NCBI GenBank assembly: GCA_039908535.1
Contig: JAMOAW010000002.1
Location: 1-64,000, forward strand
Length of the DNA stretch: 64,000 nucleotides
Source of the DNA: JAMOAW01 sp039908535
GTDB taxonomy: Bacteria; Pseudomonadota; Magnetococcia; Magnetococcales; JADFZT01
Direction: 5' to 3'
Position numbers and translations under genes: made by a program. The notes beneath the pieces are model-generated. The model searched no databases and had not been told where the DNA came from. It saw nothing but the letters and a program-made list of their open reading frames with translations. This document shows positions 32,558 to 41,660 of this stretch, piece after piece. The number at the start of each line of letters is the position of its first letter. The stretch's first letter is position 1.

Positions 32558-33739
32558 TCATGGTCTGATTTTTTGAAAAGAGGCATCTGGGCGCAACAAT
32601 CTTCTGGGTAGAGTGGGTAAAATTTGGGTCAGCCAGAGAATGATTTTAAAGGTGCGTCCTTGGTTGGTAACTTTTATAATGTACAGGGTTAGAAGAGTCA
32701 TCAGTAGGTTTGGTGACCAGAATCCGATGAGAGGATCCACAGTTTTTTTGTAGGTCATGGCTTCCCCCAGGCCAAGTAAAAGAAAGTGGAGAATCAAAAT
32801 GAAAATGGCGATGACAAATCCATAGCCTCGTCCAGAACGGTGCGATTGCTGAATTCCCATGGGGATGGCCAGTATTCCCAAAATAAAAGTAGCGGCTGGA
32901 ATGGCCATCCGACGGTGCCACACAATGCGTGCCTCGTGGGAGCGTTCGGAATTTTTATCGTGGGTGGCCAAGGTGAGTTGTTCGGCGTCGAGTTGTTGGA
33001 GCTTTTCTCGTCCTTCTTTAAATTGAATCCCAAGGGTGATGCCCAGATTGAGATCGTAGGAGTCAAAGTTTAATAATTGAAAATTGCCGTTGCTAAATTT
33101 TTGGTGGCGACCGCCATGTTCCAGCAATAGAGCGGTCTCCCCATCAGAAGAAAGATGTAACAGGCCCTTTTGCGCCGTAAGGGTAATGGGATTTTTTGGG
33201 TCACGGCGGTCATGTACCAACAATCCGTGCAGTTGTTTGCCTTTAGGATCTTGTGCTTGCACATAGATGGTAAGATTGGGTATCGTTTGATTGAAGGTTT
33301 GTGGTTTAATCGCTAAGGTCGCGGTGGAAATAAGAGCGTTTTTCAATCGAAAAAATTGATATGAAGAGAGCGGGGTCGCCACCCATGTCAGCCAGAGAGA
33401 GAGAAGTGTCGCGCTGATGACAAGAATTGAAATAGGTCGAACAATCTGGTAAAGACTGGTACCACACGCCTGCATGACGACCAGTTCACTGTCTTGGGAG
33501 AGACGCCCCAAGGCCATTAAAATTCCAATGAGCAGCGCAATGGGAAGGGTAATCGACAAAATTTTTGGAATTAACATCACGGTCATCTCACCGAGAATCA
33601 CAACAGAGACCCCTTTATTGACCCATAGATCCACCAAATTGAGAACCTGGGGCAATAAAATGACAAAAGTCAGCACCCCCACCGCGAGAAGAGTGGAATG
33701 GGTGCATTCTTTAAAGAGGTAGCGAGATAGGCATTTCAT
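32558..33739 (-). CDS. lptF: LPS export ABC transporter permease LptF
   Basis: 393 residues from ATG 33739 (MKCLSRYLFKECTHSTLLAV). The frame stays open 137 codons further but that part lies opposite pepA and is not LptF-like, so the inner start is chosen. Hallmarks: LPKILSITLPIALLIG-type helix (IPKILSITLPIALLIG), LGRLSQDSELVVMQACGTS coupling helix and a periplasmic beta domain. It forms the LPS extraction complex with LptG and LptB. The start faces pepA across about 64 bases, the classical lptFG/pepA divergent arrangement. Confidence 0.92.
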   Translation of the reverse strand: MKCLSRYLFKECTHSTLLAVGVLTFVILLPQVLNLVDLWVNKGVSVVILGEMTVMLIPKILSITLPIALLIGILMALGRLSQDSELVVMQACGTSLYQIVRPISILVISATLLSLWLTWVATPLSSYQFFRLKNALISTATLAIKPQTFNQTIPNLTIYVQAQDPKGKQLHGLLVHDRRDPKNPITLTAQKGLLHLSSDGETALLLEHGGRHQKFSNGNFQLLNFDSYDLNLGITLGIQFKEGREKLQQLDAEQLTLATHDKNSERSHEARIVWHRRMAIPAATFILGILAIPMGIQQSHRSGRGYGFVIAIFILILHFLLLGLGEAMTYKKTVDPLIGFWSPNLLMTLLTLYIIKVTNQGRTFKIILWLTQILPTLPRRLLRPDASFQKIRP

Positions 33740-33803
33740 TATTTCACATTGTATCAACACCTGATCCAGTAGGGAACGCTTCCATTGGATGGAGATAAAA
33801 AAA

Positions 33804-35333
33804 ATGGCAAAAAGTAAAGATTCTTTGGAGGTAGATTTATATTTTGGCCCCGTTTCTGGATGGCGAGGGGATGCCTTGATTGCTGGCATCTTTGAAAATG
33901 GCGAACCACAAGCGGCCTTAAAGCAGTGTTCAACCGCGATCAACGAAAAGGTGAAGCGGCTTATTGAGGCGGGTTGGATGACCGGACGCAGCGGTGAAAG
34001 CATGACGGTGGCTTTGGAGGCCGACAGCGGGCTGTTAGCCGCACGGTTGGTTTTGGTGGGTTTGGGTAAAAAAGAGTCGGTGAGCGCGGAGTCCTTGCGC
34101 CTTTTGGGGGGCACTTTGGTGGATTTAGCCCGCAAAACCGGTATCGTCACCGCGTGCTGTTTGCTTCCTTTGGATAAAATGGGCCATATCGGTCGCCAAA
34201 AAGGGGTATGTGCCCTGGCAGAAGGGATCTGGTTGGGAGCATATCGGTTTCAATCCTATCGTTCGGAAGAGAGTAAAAACAAAGAGCTAAATCCCTTAAA
34301 GAGCCTTTTTTTGGCTGCTCTTGAAAAGAGTGCCAGCGTGCGACAAAAATTATTTCGAGTAGAGCAGACCTGTCGGGGGGTCTATTTGGCCCGAGATTTG
34401 TGCAATCATCCCGCCAATGTCGTCACACCAGAATATTTGGCCCAAAGCGCACGGGAAATGGGAGAACGATTGGGGATAAAAGTGACTGTTTTTTGTGAAA
34501 AATCTCTGCAACGCCGCCATATGAATGGCATTTTGGCGGTCGGCAGTGGCAGTGCCAATCCCCCCCGCTTAATCACCTTGGAGTATCGCAAAGGAGAGAA
34601 AAGAGCACCTTTAGTGGTGGTCGGCAAGGCGATCACCTTTGATTCTGGAGGAATTTCCCTTAAGCCGGCTGAAAATATGGATCAAATGAAAATGGATATG
34701 AGCGGTGGGGCAGCGGTGTTGGGATTTATGCAGGCCATCGCCGAAATGGGGTTGGATATCCATGTCATTGGTGTGATTCCCGCCGCCGAAAATATGCCTT
34801 CCGGCACGGCGCAGCGGCCAGGGGATATCATCCGTTCCGCCAAAGGATTGTATATAGAGGTCCTCAATACCGATGCCGAGGGTCGCTTGATTTTGGCCGA
34901 TGCCCTGCATTATGCCGAAAGCTTTGAACCGGGTGCCATCATTGATTTGGCCACTTTGACCGGTGCTTGTGTCGTGGCTTTGGGGAATGTAACTTCTGGC
35001 ATGTTAGGCAACAACAAGCCGTTACTCAAGGCGTTGCAGAAAGCGGGAAAACAGTCTGGAGAAAGGGTCTGGCCCCTGCCAATGTTTGATGAATATCAAG
35101 AATTGCTTAAATCAACGGTAGCCGATGTGCGCAATATCGGGGATAAAACCGCTGGAGCCATTACAGCAGCCTGTTTTCTTTCGCGATTTATCGAGTCCAA
35201 TCGCCCTTGGGCCCACATTGATATTGCTGGAACCGCTTGGGACAGCAGCGGCAAGCGTGCCTATGTTCCCAAGGGTTCAGTGGGGGTCGGAGTGCGCTTG
35301 TTGTGTCGTTATGTTTTGAAAAATTTACACTAA
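33804..35333 (+). CDS. pepA: Leucyl aminopeptidase PepA
   Basis: 509 residues, M17 peptidase. Metal and catalytic motifs: VVGKAITFDSGGISLKPAE (Lys and Asp ligands), MKMDMSGGAAV and the signature NTDAEGRLILADAL. It removes N-terminal residues in the cytoplasm and in some bacteria also binds DNA. ATG 33804 is chosen because GGAG (33791-33794) is correctly spaced; an ATG at 33789 overlaps that site. holC follows one base after the stop region, as in enterobacteria. Confidence 0.93.
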   Translation: MAKSKDSLEVDLYFGPVSGWRGDALIAGIFENGEPQAALKQCSTAINEKVKRLIEAGWMTGRSGESMTVALEADSGLLAARLVLVGLGKKESVSAESLRLLGGTLVDLARKTGIVTACCLLPLDKMGHIGRQKGVCALAEGIWLGAYRFQSYRSEESKNKELNPLKSLFLAALEKSASVRQKLFRVEQTCRGVYLARDLCNHPANVVTPEYLAQSAREMGERLGIKVTVFCEKSLQRRHMNGILAVGSGSANPPRLITLEYRKGEKRAPLVVVGKAITFDSGGISLKPAENMDQMKMDMSGGAAVLGFMQAIAEMGLDIHVIGVIPAAENMPSGTAQRPGDIIRSAKGLYIEVLNTDAEGRLILADALHYAESFEPGAIIDLATLTGACVVALGNVTSGMLGNNKPLLKALQKAGKQSGERVWPLPMFDEYQELLKSTVADVRNIGDKTAGAITAACFLSRFIESNRPWAHIDIAGTAWDSSGKRAYVPKGSVGVGVRLLCRYVLKNLH

Positions 35334-35334
35334 T

Positions 35335-35802
35335 ATGGCGCGCACCCAAGAGGGTTCCGTCACGGCCCGCTTTTATCAACTGGGCCTTTCTACTTTAGAG
35401 TATACCTTACCGCGTTTGCTGGCAAAGATCTGGGAGGCTGGCCGTAAAAGTTGTCTGGTGGCCAGCTCCCAACAGCAGGCTCTGTGGTTGGATGAATTAT
35501 TGTGGCGTGAGCCAAAAGAGGGATTTCTGCCCCATGGTCGTTGTGACCGTCCCAATCCTGAATTGCAACCAGTATTGATCTGCTTACAAGCAGAGGATAT
35601 CAATGGTGCCAGCGTGGTGCTGGATCTGGGCGACCGAGTGCTCGAAAATCCCGCCCGTTTTGATATGGTGATCGATTTTGTCGTGGGTAGCGATCCACAA
35701 TCCGTCGCCGCCAGTCGTCTGCGCTATCGCGCCTATCGACAGTTACAATGCCAAATGGAATACTGGGTTCAAGGAGAAGGGGGAAAGTGGGAAAAACGCT
35801 AG
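35335..35802 (+). CDS. holC: DNA polymerase III chi subunit
   Basis: 155 residues. ARFYQLG near the start, a central LASSQQQA-like segment (VASSQQQALWLDELLW) and FLPHGR fit the HolC fold, which bridges the clamp loader to SSB at the replication fork. Its position directly after pepA, one base apart, is the conserved gammaproteobacterial order and strongly supports the call; valS, the usual next gene, is absent here. Confidence 0.85.
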   Translation: MARTQEGSVTARFYQLGLSTLEYTLPRLLAKIWEAGRKSCLVASSQQQALWLDELLWREPKEGFLPHGRCDRPNPELQPVLICLQAEDINGASVVLDLGDRVLENPARFDMVIDFVVGSDPQSVAASRLRYRAYRQLQCQMEYWVQGEGGKWEKR

Positions 35803-35820
35803 AAAGTTGTAAAAACGAGA

Positions 35821-35964
35821 CCCTTTGGGCAAAAATTCAAAACCCTGATGGATGAATCCACCCCATCCCCTCTTTTTTTTAACTTAACCATCAAAAGAAA
35901 AAAGGGGGGTGGAGGATTGGGGGGGGGGGGGGGGCAGTTCTCCGTCCTCCAAGGTTTTACATTT
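35821..35964 (+). repeat. Family A repeat, copy 4, with a 16-G tract
   Basis: Left-end hairpin CCCTTTGGGC, AAAACCCTGATGGATGAATCC, T/A-rich hairpin, then a run of 16 G (35919-35934) followed by CAGTTCTCCGTCCTCCAAGG. Located between holC and the convergent PilZ gene. Confidence 0.75.
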
Positions 35965-36274
35965 AATATAAGGTATGATTAAAAAGAGAGAGTCCAACGC
36001 GAAAGTCGTTTTTATACTCCTCGCAGTAGGCAACCAGTCCTGAAAACAAGCCTTGCCCGAACTCGCCAGTGAGTTGTAAACTCACCATTGTCCCTGGGGA
36101 GATCGGATAGGCAGAAAGAAGACCAAAGCCTTTAATGCTGATATCCACTAAACGGACCGCTAGACGATTCTCATCAATAATCAACACTCCTTCGGTGCGG
36201 TGGGGTCGACGGGGATAACGACGATTTTCCCGATCCGATGATCCCTCTTTTTTTTCCACTTGTTCCGTATCCAT
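35963..36274 (-). CDS. PilZ-domain protein
   Basis: 103 residues, a single PilZ domain. The c-di-GMP binding residues are visible: arginines in RRYPRRPHR (about 19-27) and the D/N-x-S-x-x-G motif in LVDISIKGFGLLS (about 50). It would change conformation on binding c-di-GMP and act on a motility or envelope partner. A family A repeat abuts its 3' end. The window encodes one intact HD-GYP phosphodiesterase, so the organism uses this messenger. Confidence 0.8.
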   Translation of the reverse strand: MDTEQVEKKEGSSDRENRRYPRRPHRTEGVLIIDENRLAVRLVDISIKGFGLLSAYPISPGTMVSLQLTGEFGQGLFSGLVAYCEEYKNDFRVGLSLFNHTLY

Positions 36275-36385
36275 GGCACCTGTTAGAAAGATGAAAGATC
36301 CCTATATAAAATTATCATAATCTCATTTATTTTATTAATATATTAAGGTATTCCTCGTCCTAAGTAAAGTATATTTATCAATTTA

Positions 36386-36868
36386 TTAACTATTTTTTTG
36401 TATGAGGACCACGGCCATAGCGGCGACCCCTTCGTTGCGACCGGTAAAACCGAGTTTTTCGGTAGTGGTGGCTTTGATGTTGATCTGGTTGGGTTCGACT
36501 TGCAAAATAGCGGCCATGTTGGCGACTATAACGGACATAAAGGGGGCCAGTTTCGGTTTTTCGCAGATGATGGTAGCGTCTAAGTTAACCAGACTGAAGT
36601 TAAGATTTGTCAAAATTTGATAAATTTGTTTTAATAGTTTGCCGCTGTCGGCTCCCGCCAATGCGGGGTCGGAGTCAGGAAAATGTTGCCCGATATCCCC
36701 CAGGGCGGCGGCTCCCAGCAGGGCATCCATAATGGCATGGAGCAGAACATCGGCATCGGAATGACCTAGTAGCCCTTGGGGATGGGGGATGTGCACACCT
36801 CCCAGGATAAGAGGACGATAAGTACACCAGGGGTGCACATCAAAACCTTGGCCAATGCGTAAGTTCAT
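36386..36868 (-). CDS. ispF: 2-C-methyl-D-erythritol 2,4-cyclodiphosphate synthase
   Basis: 160 residues. Metal site GQGFDVHPW (Asp, His) at the N-terminus, GHSDADVLLHAIMDALLGAA and DIGQHFPDSDP are the IspF signature. It cyclises CDP-methylerythritol phosphate in the MEP isoprenoid pathway. Its start overlaps the ispD stop by four bases, so both are translated together. Confidence 0.95.
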   Translation of the reverse strand: MNLRIGQGFDVHPWCTYRPLILGGVHIPHPQGLLGHSDADVLLHAIMDALLGAAALGDIGQHFPDSDPALAGADSGKLLKQIYQILTNLNFSLVNLDATIICEKPKLAPFMSVIVANMAAILQVEPNQINIKATTTEKLGFTGRNEGVAAMAVVLIQKNS

Positions 36869-37584
36869 GGTATCTCCTGTTGCAAAAGGGCTTGAACCAG
36901 GGAAAAATCCGCTGGTTGGGTGACTTTAATGGTACGTTGATCCCCCTGGATAACCAAGACGGGAATGCCCATGCGCTCCATGAGGGCGGCATCATCGGTG
37001 GCTAGGGGACCTGTTTGATGATGAGCTTGATAAAGGGTTTCAAAATGAAACAGTTGCGGGGTTTGCGCCAGCCATAGGGTATTGCGATCCAATGTCTCTT
37101 GGATCACCCTGTTGGGATCGACCCGTTTAATGGTATCTTGAGCTGGTATGGCGGCGATCAATGCCATACCCAACATGCGGGCGGCAAACAGGCGGTCTAG
37201 GGTGGCCTGAGTGAGTAGGGGACGGACGCCATCGTGAATACCCACCCACTCCCAATGGTGCCCCTTGAGGAGCTCCAGTCCGAGTCGCACCGACTCTTGC
37301 CGTTCTTTCCCACCGAGTACGGGGGGAGCGATTTTGGGCAGGTGGTGTAGGTGAGGGGTCATAAGCTCCTCCCACATGTTTAAACCGTTGGCGGGAATGA
37401 CCGGTATAATGGTTGGTATCAATGGATGTTGATGCAGACGGGTCAGGGTATGGAGCAATAGGGGTTGCCCTAAAAGGGGGGTATATTGTTTGGGCAGTCG
37501 GCTACCAAAACGTAGCCCTTGGCCAGCGGCTACGACAAGGAAAGGGCAAGGATCGGTGAGGGCATTTTTATTTGTTGCTTCCAT
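36865..37584 (-). CDS. ispD: 2-C-methyl-D-erythritol 4-phosphate cytidylyltransferase
   Basis: 239 residues. The nucleotidyltransferase loop VVAAGQGLRFGSRLPKQY and the later GIHDGVRPL and DDAALMERMG motifs identify IspD, which joins CTP to MEP. In some relatives ispD and ispF are fused; here they are separate genes with a four-base overlap. Confidence 0.94.
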   Translation of the reverse strand: MEATNKNALTDPCPFLVVAAGQGLRFGSRLPKQYTPLLGQPLLLHTLTRLHQHPLIPTIIPVIPANGLNMWEELMTPHLHHLPKIAPPVLGGKERQESVRLGLELLKGHHWEWVGIHDGVRPLLTQATLDRLFAARMLGMALIAAIPAQDTIKRVDPNRVIQETLDRNTLWLAQTPQLFHFETLYQAHHQTGPLATDDAALMERMGIPVLVIQGDQRTIKVTQPADFSLVQALLQQEIP

Positions 37585-37656
37585 AGGATTAAAGATGTAG
37601 AAAAAACAGAGGCGTTTGTCAATGGATGATTTTGGTCAAAGGAGTTAAATTTTAGA

Positions 37657-38472
37657 ATGATCGCATTCTTATTTTGGTTGGCCGTGTTGGTTTACGGTGT
37701 CAGTGCGGGAGTGGTGATCCATAATTATTTGCGTGTCCAAAAGCAACCCTCGGTGCTGGCGTGGTGGCTTGTTGTTCTTGGTTGTGTGCTTCTGGGAGGA
37801 ATTTTTGCGCACCGTGTTTTGGCCGCTGGGGGGATGTTAATCATGGATTTAGCCACTTCTTTGGAGTTGGTGGCATTAGTGGTGGGTATTCTTTATGTGA
37901 TTGGCTGGCGATTGCGTCGGGTCGAGACCCGCTCCATGGGGGTGTTGATCTTACCACTAATTTTTATATTATTAGTTGTTTCAAAGTTATTCCCGGCTGG
38001 TGGCGAGGATTTGCGTTATCTTTATGACCCTCTGTTGGTCACCCATTTGGTATTGTCTTTGTTGGCCTACGGTCTATTTAGCATGGCCTTTGTGTTGGCT
38101 TTGTTGAGTTCTTTTCAAGAGCGTGCTTTGCGCGCCAAACGTTTTGACAAATTTTTCGACATCATGCCCCCCTTGGACTCTATTGAGGAGATATTATTTT
38201 TTTGTGTAGGTTGGGGATTTATTTTATTGACATTAAGTATTATCTCTGGAGCCTTTTTTTCCAAACAACAATCTGGCTTTTATTTCCAATTCTCCCATAA
38301 GGTGGTCTTCTCTTGGGTGACTTGGCTGTTATTTGGCACGTTGCTTTTAGGCCGTAAGCTCTATGGCTGGCGGGGGCGAAAGGCGGTGCGTTTGACCGGA
38401 TTTGGTTATCTTTGCATTGTGCTGGCCTATTTTGGAGTTAAATTTGTAACCGAGGTGTTTTTGAGCAAATAG
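37657..38472 (+). CDS. CcsA/YpjD-like cytochrome c assembly family membrane protein
   Basis: 271 residues, about eight membrane helices. The pattern LVTHLVLSLLAYGLFSMAF (a heme-ligand-type His in a helix), QFSHKVVFSWVTWLLFG and a charged GRKLYGWRGRKA loop fits the CcsA/CcmC 'cytochrome c assembly' family, especially the YpjD/HemX branch of unclear role. It is transcribed divergently from ispD. A family A repeat begins about 8 bases after the stop. Confidence 0.78.
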   Translation: MIAFLFWLAVLVYGVSAGVVIHNYLRVQKQPSVLAWWLVVLGCVLLGGIFAHRVLAAGGMLIMDLATSLELVALVVGILYVIGWRLRRVETRSMGVLILPLIFILLVVSKLFPAGGEDLRYLYDPLLVTHLVLSLLAYGLFSMAFVLALLSSFQERALRAKRFDKFFDIMPPLDSIEEILFFCVGWGFILLTLSIISGAFFSKQQSGFYFQFSHKVVFSWVTWLLFGTLLLGRKLYGWRGRKAVRLTGFGYLCIVLAYFGVKFVTEVFLSK

Positions 38473-38480
38473 ACAAAAGA

Positions 38481-38606
38481 ACATGATGCCCTGTGGACAA
38501 AAAATTAAAATCAAAACCCTGGGGGCAATCCCCCAGACCCCTTTTTTCTTTTAATAAAAAAAAAGGGTGGGGGTGTTGGGGGCGGTTCTCCGCCCCCAAG
38601 GTCTTG
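38481..38606 (+). repeat. Family A repeat, copy 5 (best-preserved)
   Basis: Left motif ACATGATGCCCTGTGGAC, hairpin CTGGGGG-CAAT-CCCCCAG, hairpin ACCCCTTTTTT...AAAAAAGGGT, hairpin GGGGGCGGTTCTCCGCCCCC, then AAGGTCTTGA. It sits between ypjD-like and the GIN adhesin gene (convergent) and probably terminates both. Confidence 0.85.
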
Positions 38607-38645
38607 AATGCCCTTTGTTCGATTCACGCTAAACCAAGCACAGAC

Positions 38646-39512
38646 TCAATATTCAACACGACCTATTTTTATGGAACCTACACCTGAGTGATTTGCTATG
38701 ACAACGTGTTGTGCATCATAAATTTTAATATTACCTGTTCCCTCTGAGCGAATCGTTGCATCGACTGAGGTGCCATCAATCATAATATTTCCAGTTCCTT
38801 GGAGATCAATCGATAACTTATGAATCTCTCCATGCTCAACTTTTATATCACCTGTTCCATTAGAAACAATTTTTAGGTCTCCAGTGATGTGACCTATTTG
38901 AAGATTGCCTGTTCCTTGCAAGGTAATCTCTCCATCATGCAAGGCTGTAATCTCTACATCTCCATATCCAAGCATCTCCAGCTTAAAAGGGGCATCTGTC
39001 TTATTTATAGCAATTTTGGCACCAAAACTTTTAATGTTGAGTGGGAGTGAACGAGGGGCTAAAATATGAATTTTAGGAGAGTTTGCTGTAGAATTTTGAT
39101 CACCAGGAAGGTTAATAGTGCCTATGGATACATTTCCACCACGAACGACAACATTTCCATTAATCTGCACATTTGAGGAAGTTATTATAGAAGAATTGGA
39201 AGATTTACCCATCTCCTTGAGTGTGACTTGCCCGCCTTCAGTATGTGTATGAATAGCGTTAATGGCGTTTGTATCCCCTAAAAATTGGAAACGAATATCT
39301 TCACGTTGCTCTGTATCTATTTGAATTTGTGCAGATTCAGCCTGAATTTCGAGTTTATTTCCATTTAGAGTAATATTTTTTTCATCCGCAAAGAGTGGAT
39401 TATGTAAGAGTGAAAAAAATGTGATAACATTTAATAAAATAAACTTACTTCGTGCAGATAAATAAGTCATTAAAAAAAAATTTTTTTGACTTTTTTTGTT
39501 AATTTTTTCCAT
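38646..39512 (-). CDS. Exported GIN/DUF2807-type adhesin-like protein
   Basis: 288 residues with an N-terminal hydrophobic export segment (SKFILLNVITFFSLLHNPLFA, about residues 22-42, slightly over one helix). The rest is a beta-repeat: successive strands such as GEITLQGTGNLQIGHITG, LKIVSNGTGDIKVEHG, LSIDLQGTGNIMIDGTS and TIRSEGTGNIKIYDA, the hallmark of the head domain of putative auto-transporter adhesins (DUF2807/GIN). It is the last gene of the same-strand exported-protein block. An alternative start 14 codons in is possible. Confidence 0.7.
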   Translation of the reverse strand: MEKINKKSQKNFFLMTYLSARSKFILLNVITFFSLLHNPLFADEKNITLNGNKLEIQAESAQIQIDTEQREDIRFQFLGDTNAINAIHTHTEGGQVTLKEMGKSSNSSIITSSNVQINGNVVVRGGNVSIGTINLPGDQNSTANSPKIHILAPRSLPLNIKSFGAKIAINKTDAPFKLEMLGYGDVEITALHDGEITLQGTGNLQIGHITGDLKIVSNGTGDIKVEHGEIHKLSIDLQGTGNIMIDGTSVDATIRSEGTGNIKIYDAQHVVIANHSGVGSIKIGRVEY

Positions 39513-39564
39513 TTTTTATCTCTATATTTTAATTTTGATTAAATTTGAATAAAACAAAATTTTT

Positions 39565-40167
39565 CTATTTTACTGATTTATCTGATCCAATTAAGGGAAG
39601 ATTCGTCTCTTTCAAAACAATTCCTGGTGCAACATGAGATGGGTTAGCAATGTGGGGCACAGGGGATATTAAAGGTTGCATCATGTATTTTTCACTATTT
39701 TCCTTTTTTAACAAATCTTGCATATCTTGTCCAACGATAGCATAAAAATTTTCCATTTCAGTAAGGATTTCTTTGTCAAAAAATGTTTTTTTGGCCTTTT
39801 CAAGCAATTCACCCATAGCATCATAAGCGGCGCGTGCTGCTCGAATATTATTGCGTTTGCGAGATATGGTGACCAGACCAGATTGCGCTTTGAGTTGATA
39901 GGCTAAATCAGCCGTATAAAGAATTTGGTTATAGATCTTTTCTGCATCATCCAGTTGGTTTTCACGTTCCATAAAATGGCCTAGTTGTAACAGTGTCATA
40001 CTGTTTTTCGGACAATGATGCATAATTCTATTAAGAAGTTCACGATTTTTAGTGACGCTTAAGTTTTGTACATCAGGAACTTGAAAACAAGGATCAAAAG
40101 CAAAAGCCGTATTCACAATAAAGAACAGAAGGATGCTATTAGCAAATCCACATAATTTCAAAAACAT
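39565..40167 (-). CDS. Periplasmic TPR-like protein, paralogue 1
   Basis: 200 residues with a signal peptide ending near NTAFAFDPC. The mature part starts FDPC and has two to three TPR-like helical repeats (LLQLGHFMERENQLDDAEKI, LAYQLKAQSGLVTISRK). It is a clear paralogue of the next gene upstream, sharing the FDPC start, HCPKN/NCPQN and AEKIYN/AENVYN motifs. TPR proteins in such clusters usually scaffold export or envelope machinery; the role here is unknown. Confidence 0.65.
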   Translation of the reverse strand: MFLKLCGFANSILLFFIVNTAFAFDPCFQVPDVQNLSVTKNRELLNRIMHHCPKNSMTLLQLGHFMERENQLDDAEKIYNQILYTADLAYQLKAQSGLVTISRKRNNIRAARAAYDAMGELLEKAKKTFFDKEILTEMENFYAIVGQDMQDLLKKENSEKYMMQPLISPVPHIANPSHVAPGIVLKETNLPLIGSDKSVK

Positions 40168-40262
40168 GCTCTATCTTTCGTTATATTTATAATTTCGCAT
40201 AGGGTCAGCGATTTATAAAGCAAATAAAATGAGGATTTGATTTGTAACAAGACTATAATATA

Positions 40263-40871
40263 TTACTTAAAATTAACACCTCCAAAACCAACATCTGACT
40301 TATCATCAACTGCAACAGTTCCGATATCAGTTTTATCAGAATATTTATTACTAAATCCACGTGTATTATTATATGGTTGCAATGTATTTACAGTTCCACG
40401 ATTTTGTTTCATTCTATCCAAAATATTATGTCTTAATTTTGTATATGTATTCTCAGCTTTATTAAGAGCACTCATATTTGAAAAAGATTTCAAATTTTTG
40501 GCTTTTTCAATCATGACACCCAAGGCCTCATTGGCCTCTTGAGCTTTACGAATATCACCGCTTTGACGCGCTATGGAAGCCAATCCAGTTTGAGCCATGA
40601 GGCTGTAGCTTAAATCAGGACCCGTAACAACACGGTTATAGACATTTTCTGCTTCTTCTAAATTTCCCTCTTGCTCAAACATAAATCCAATTTGAAGTAA
40701 AGCTTCCTGATTTTGTGGACAATTATTAATAATTTTAGAGAGTAGGGAGTGGCTTTGAATAGGAGTTAAACCTTGCTGATTAAATTGATCGTTACAGGGA
40801 TCAAATGCTAATGCAGAATTAATCATGCAAAAGAAAATGATAAAGCTCATTATTTTGCAAAAATTATTCAT
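40263..40871 (-). CDS. Periplasmic TPR-like protein, paralogue 2
   Basis: 202 residues with signal peptide ending INSALA; the mature chain begins FDPCNDQ. Repeated helical units (ALLQIGFMFEQEGNLEEAEN, LSYSLMAQTGLASIARQ) align with paralogue 1. Both have paired cysteines near the mature N-terminus (FDPC ... NNCPQ / HHCPK) that could form a disulfide in the periplasm. The C-terminal tail is Asn/Asp-rich and ends VGFGGVNFK. Confidence 0.65.
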   Translation of the reverse strand: MNNFCKIMSFIIFFCMINSALAFDPCNDQFNQQGLTPIQSHSLLSKIINNCPQNQEALLQIGFMFEQEGNLEEAENVYNRVVTGPDLSYSLMAQTGLASIARQSGDIRKAQEANEALGVMIEKAKNLKSFSNMSALNKAENTYTKLRHNILDRMKQNRGTVNTLQPYNNTRGFSNKYSDKTDIGTVAVDDKSDVGFGGVNFK

Positions 40872-40902
40872 TTGATTTGACCCCTTTATGTGTTATTGCC
40901 GT

Positions 40903-41616
40903 TTATTTATACACATGAAACTCAATTCGGCGGTTTTTTGGATTTTCGGGGTCTAAACCCGCAATAGGTTTCGTTTTTCCCATACCAACGGGAACCAAAC
41001 GCCAATCTTCAATGCCATTACGGACCAGATAATCTTTGACCGACATGGCCCTTTGCCAAGACAATTGACGATTCATTTCATCATTCCCAACCGCATCCGT
41101 GTGTCCTTCAACAATTAAAGTAGAATTTTTTGCAGCTGGTGATTTGAGTGCTTCTGCCATAGTGTTCAAATAGTCATAGGTTGCAGACGATAAAGCTGCA
41201 GAACCACTTTTAAACTGTATCGGAAAGGAGACTCCCCCAGAAGAACCGCGTTCTGACTTCGTTTGAGATAATTCAGAGGGCACAGCTTGTTTCGCACTCT
41301 CTTTCGCACTCTCTTTCGCACTCTCTTTCGCACTCTCTTTCGCACTCTCTTTCGCAACTTCATTCGAGGGAGCAGGGGAGGGGGTGGTTTTAAATTGAAT
41401 AGATCTTGTTTTACGCTCTTTCTTAGGCTCAGAAGAGGGCTCAGAAGGAGGAGTAGCCGCAGAATCAAATAAAATATTTACCAATTCAGAAGCCTCTGGT
41501 GCTTTTTCATAAACTTTGGCATCACTCACATCACCCCCGATAACTAAATTTGGAGATAATATAGAAGCACTCAGAACAATTGCGAATGATAATTTTAAAA
41601 AATCTTTTTTTATCAT
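40903..41616 (-). CDS. OmpA-family peptidoglycan-binding protein with KESA tandem repeats
   Basis: 237 residues. A signal peptide (ends near PNLVIG) is followed by a low-complexity linker holding five tandem AKES units, encoded by a 12-base repeat (ACTCTCTTTCGC on the plus strand, 41290-41350). The C-terminal domain (about 130-237) is OmpA/MotB type: IQFKSGSAALSS, VEGHTDAVGNDEMNRQLSWQRA and NPKNRRIEFHVYK, which binds diaminopimelate in peptidoglycan. It lacks a beta-barrel, so it is a periplasmic anchor. GAGGGA lies before the ATG. Confidence 0.85.
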   Translation of the reverse strand: MIKKDFLKLSFAIVLSASILSPNLVIGGDVSDAKVYEKAPEASELVNILFDSAATPPSEPSSEPKKERKTRSIQFKTTPSPAPSNEVAKESAKESAKESAKESAKESAKQAVPSELSQTKSERGSSGGVSFPIQFKSGSAALSSATYDYLNTMAEALKSPAAKNSTLIVEGHTDAVGNDEMNRQLSWQRAMSVKDYLVRNGIEDWRLVPVGMGKTKPIAGLDPENPKNRRIEFHVYK

Positions 41617-41660
41617 CTTTTCCCTCTTGGTATATTGCTAGCAAAAGCATTAAATTTGAA

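Noticed and set aside
33740..34150. N-terminal extension of the lptF frame
   Set aside because: Lies antisense to pepA, is not LptF-like, and has no ribosome site; the inner ATG gives the family N-terminus.
34406..34910. Reverse frames opposite pepA
   Set aside because: Shadow frames of a clear aminopeptidase gene with all catalytic motifs.
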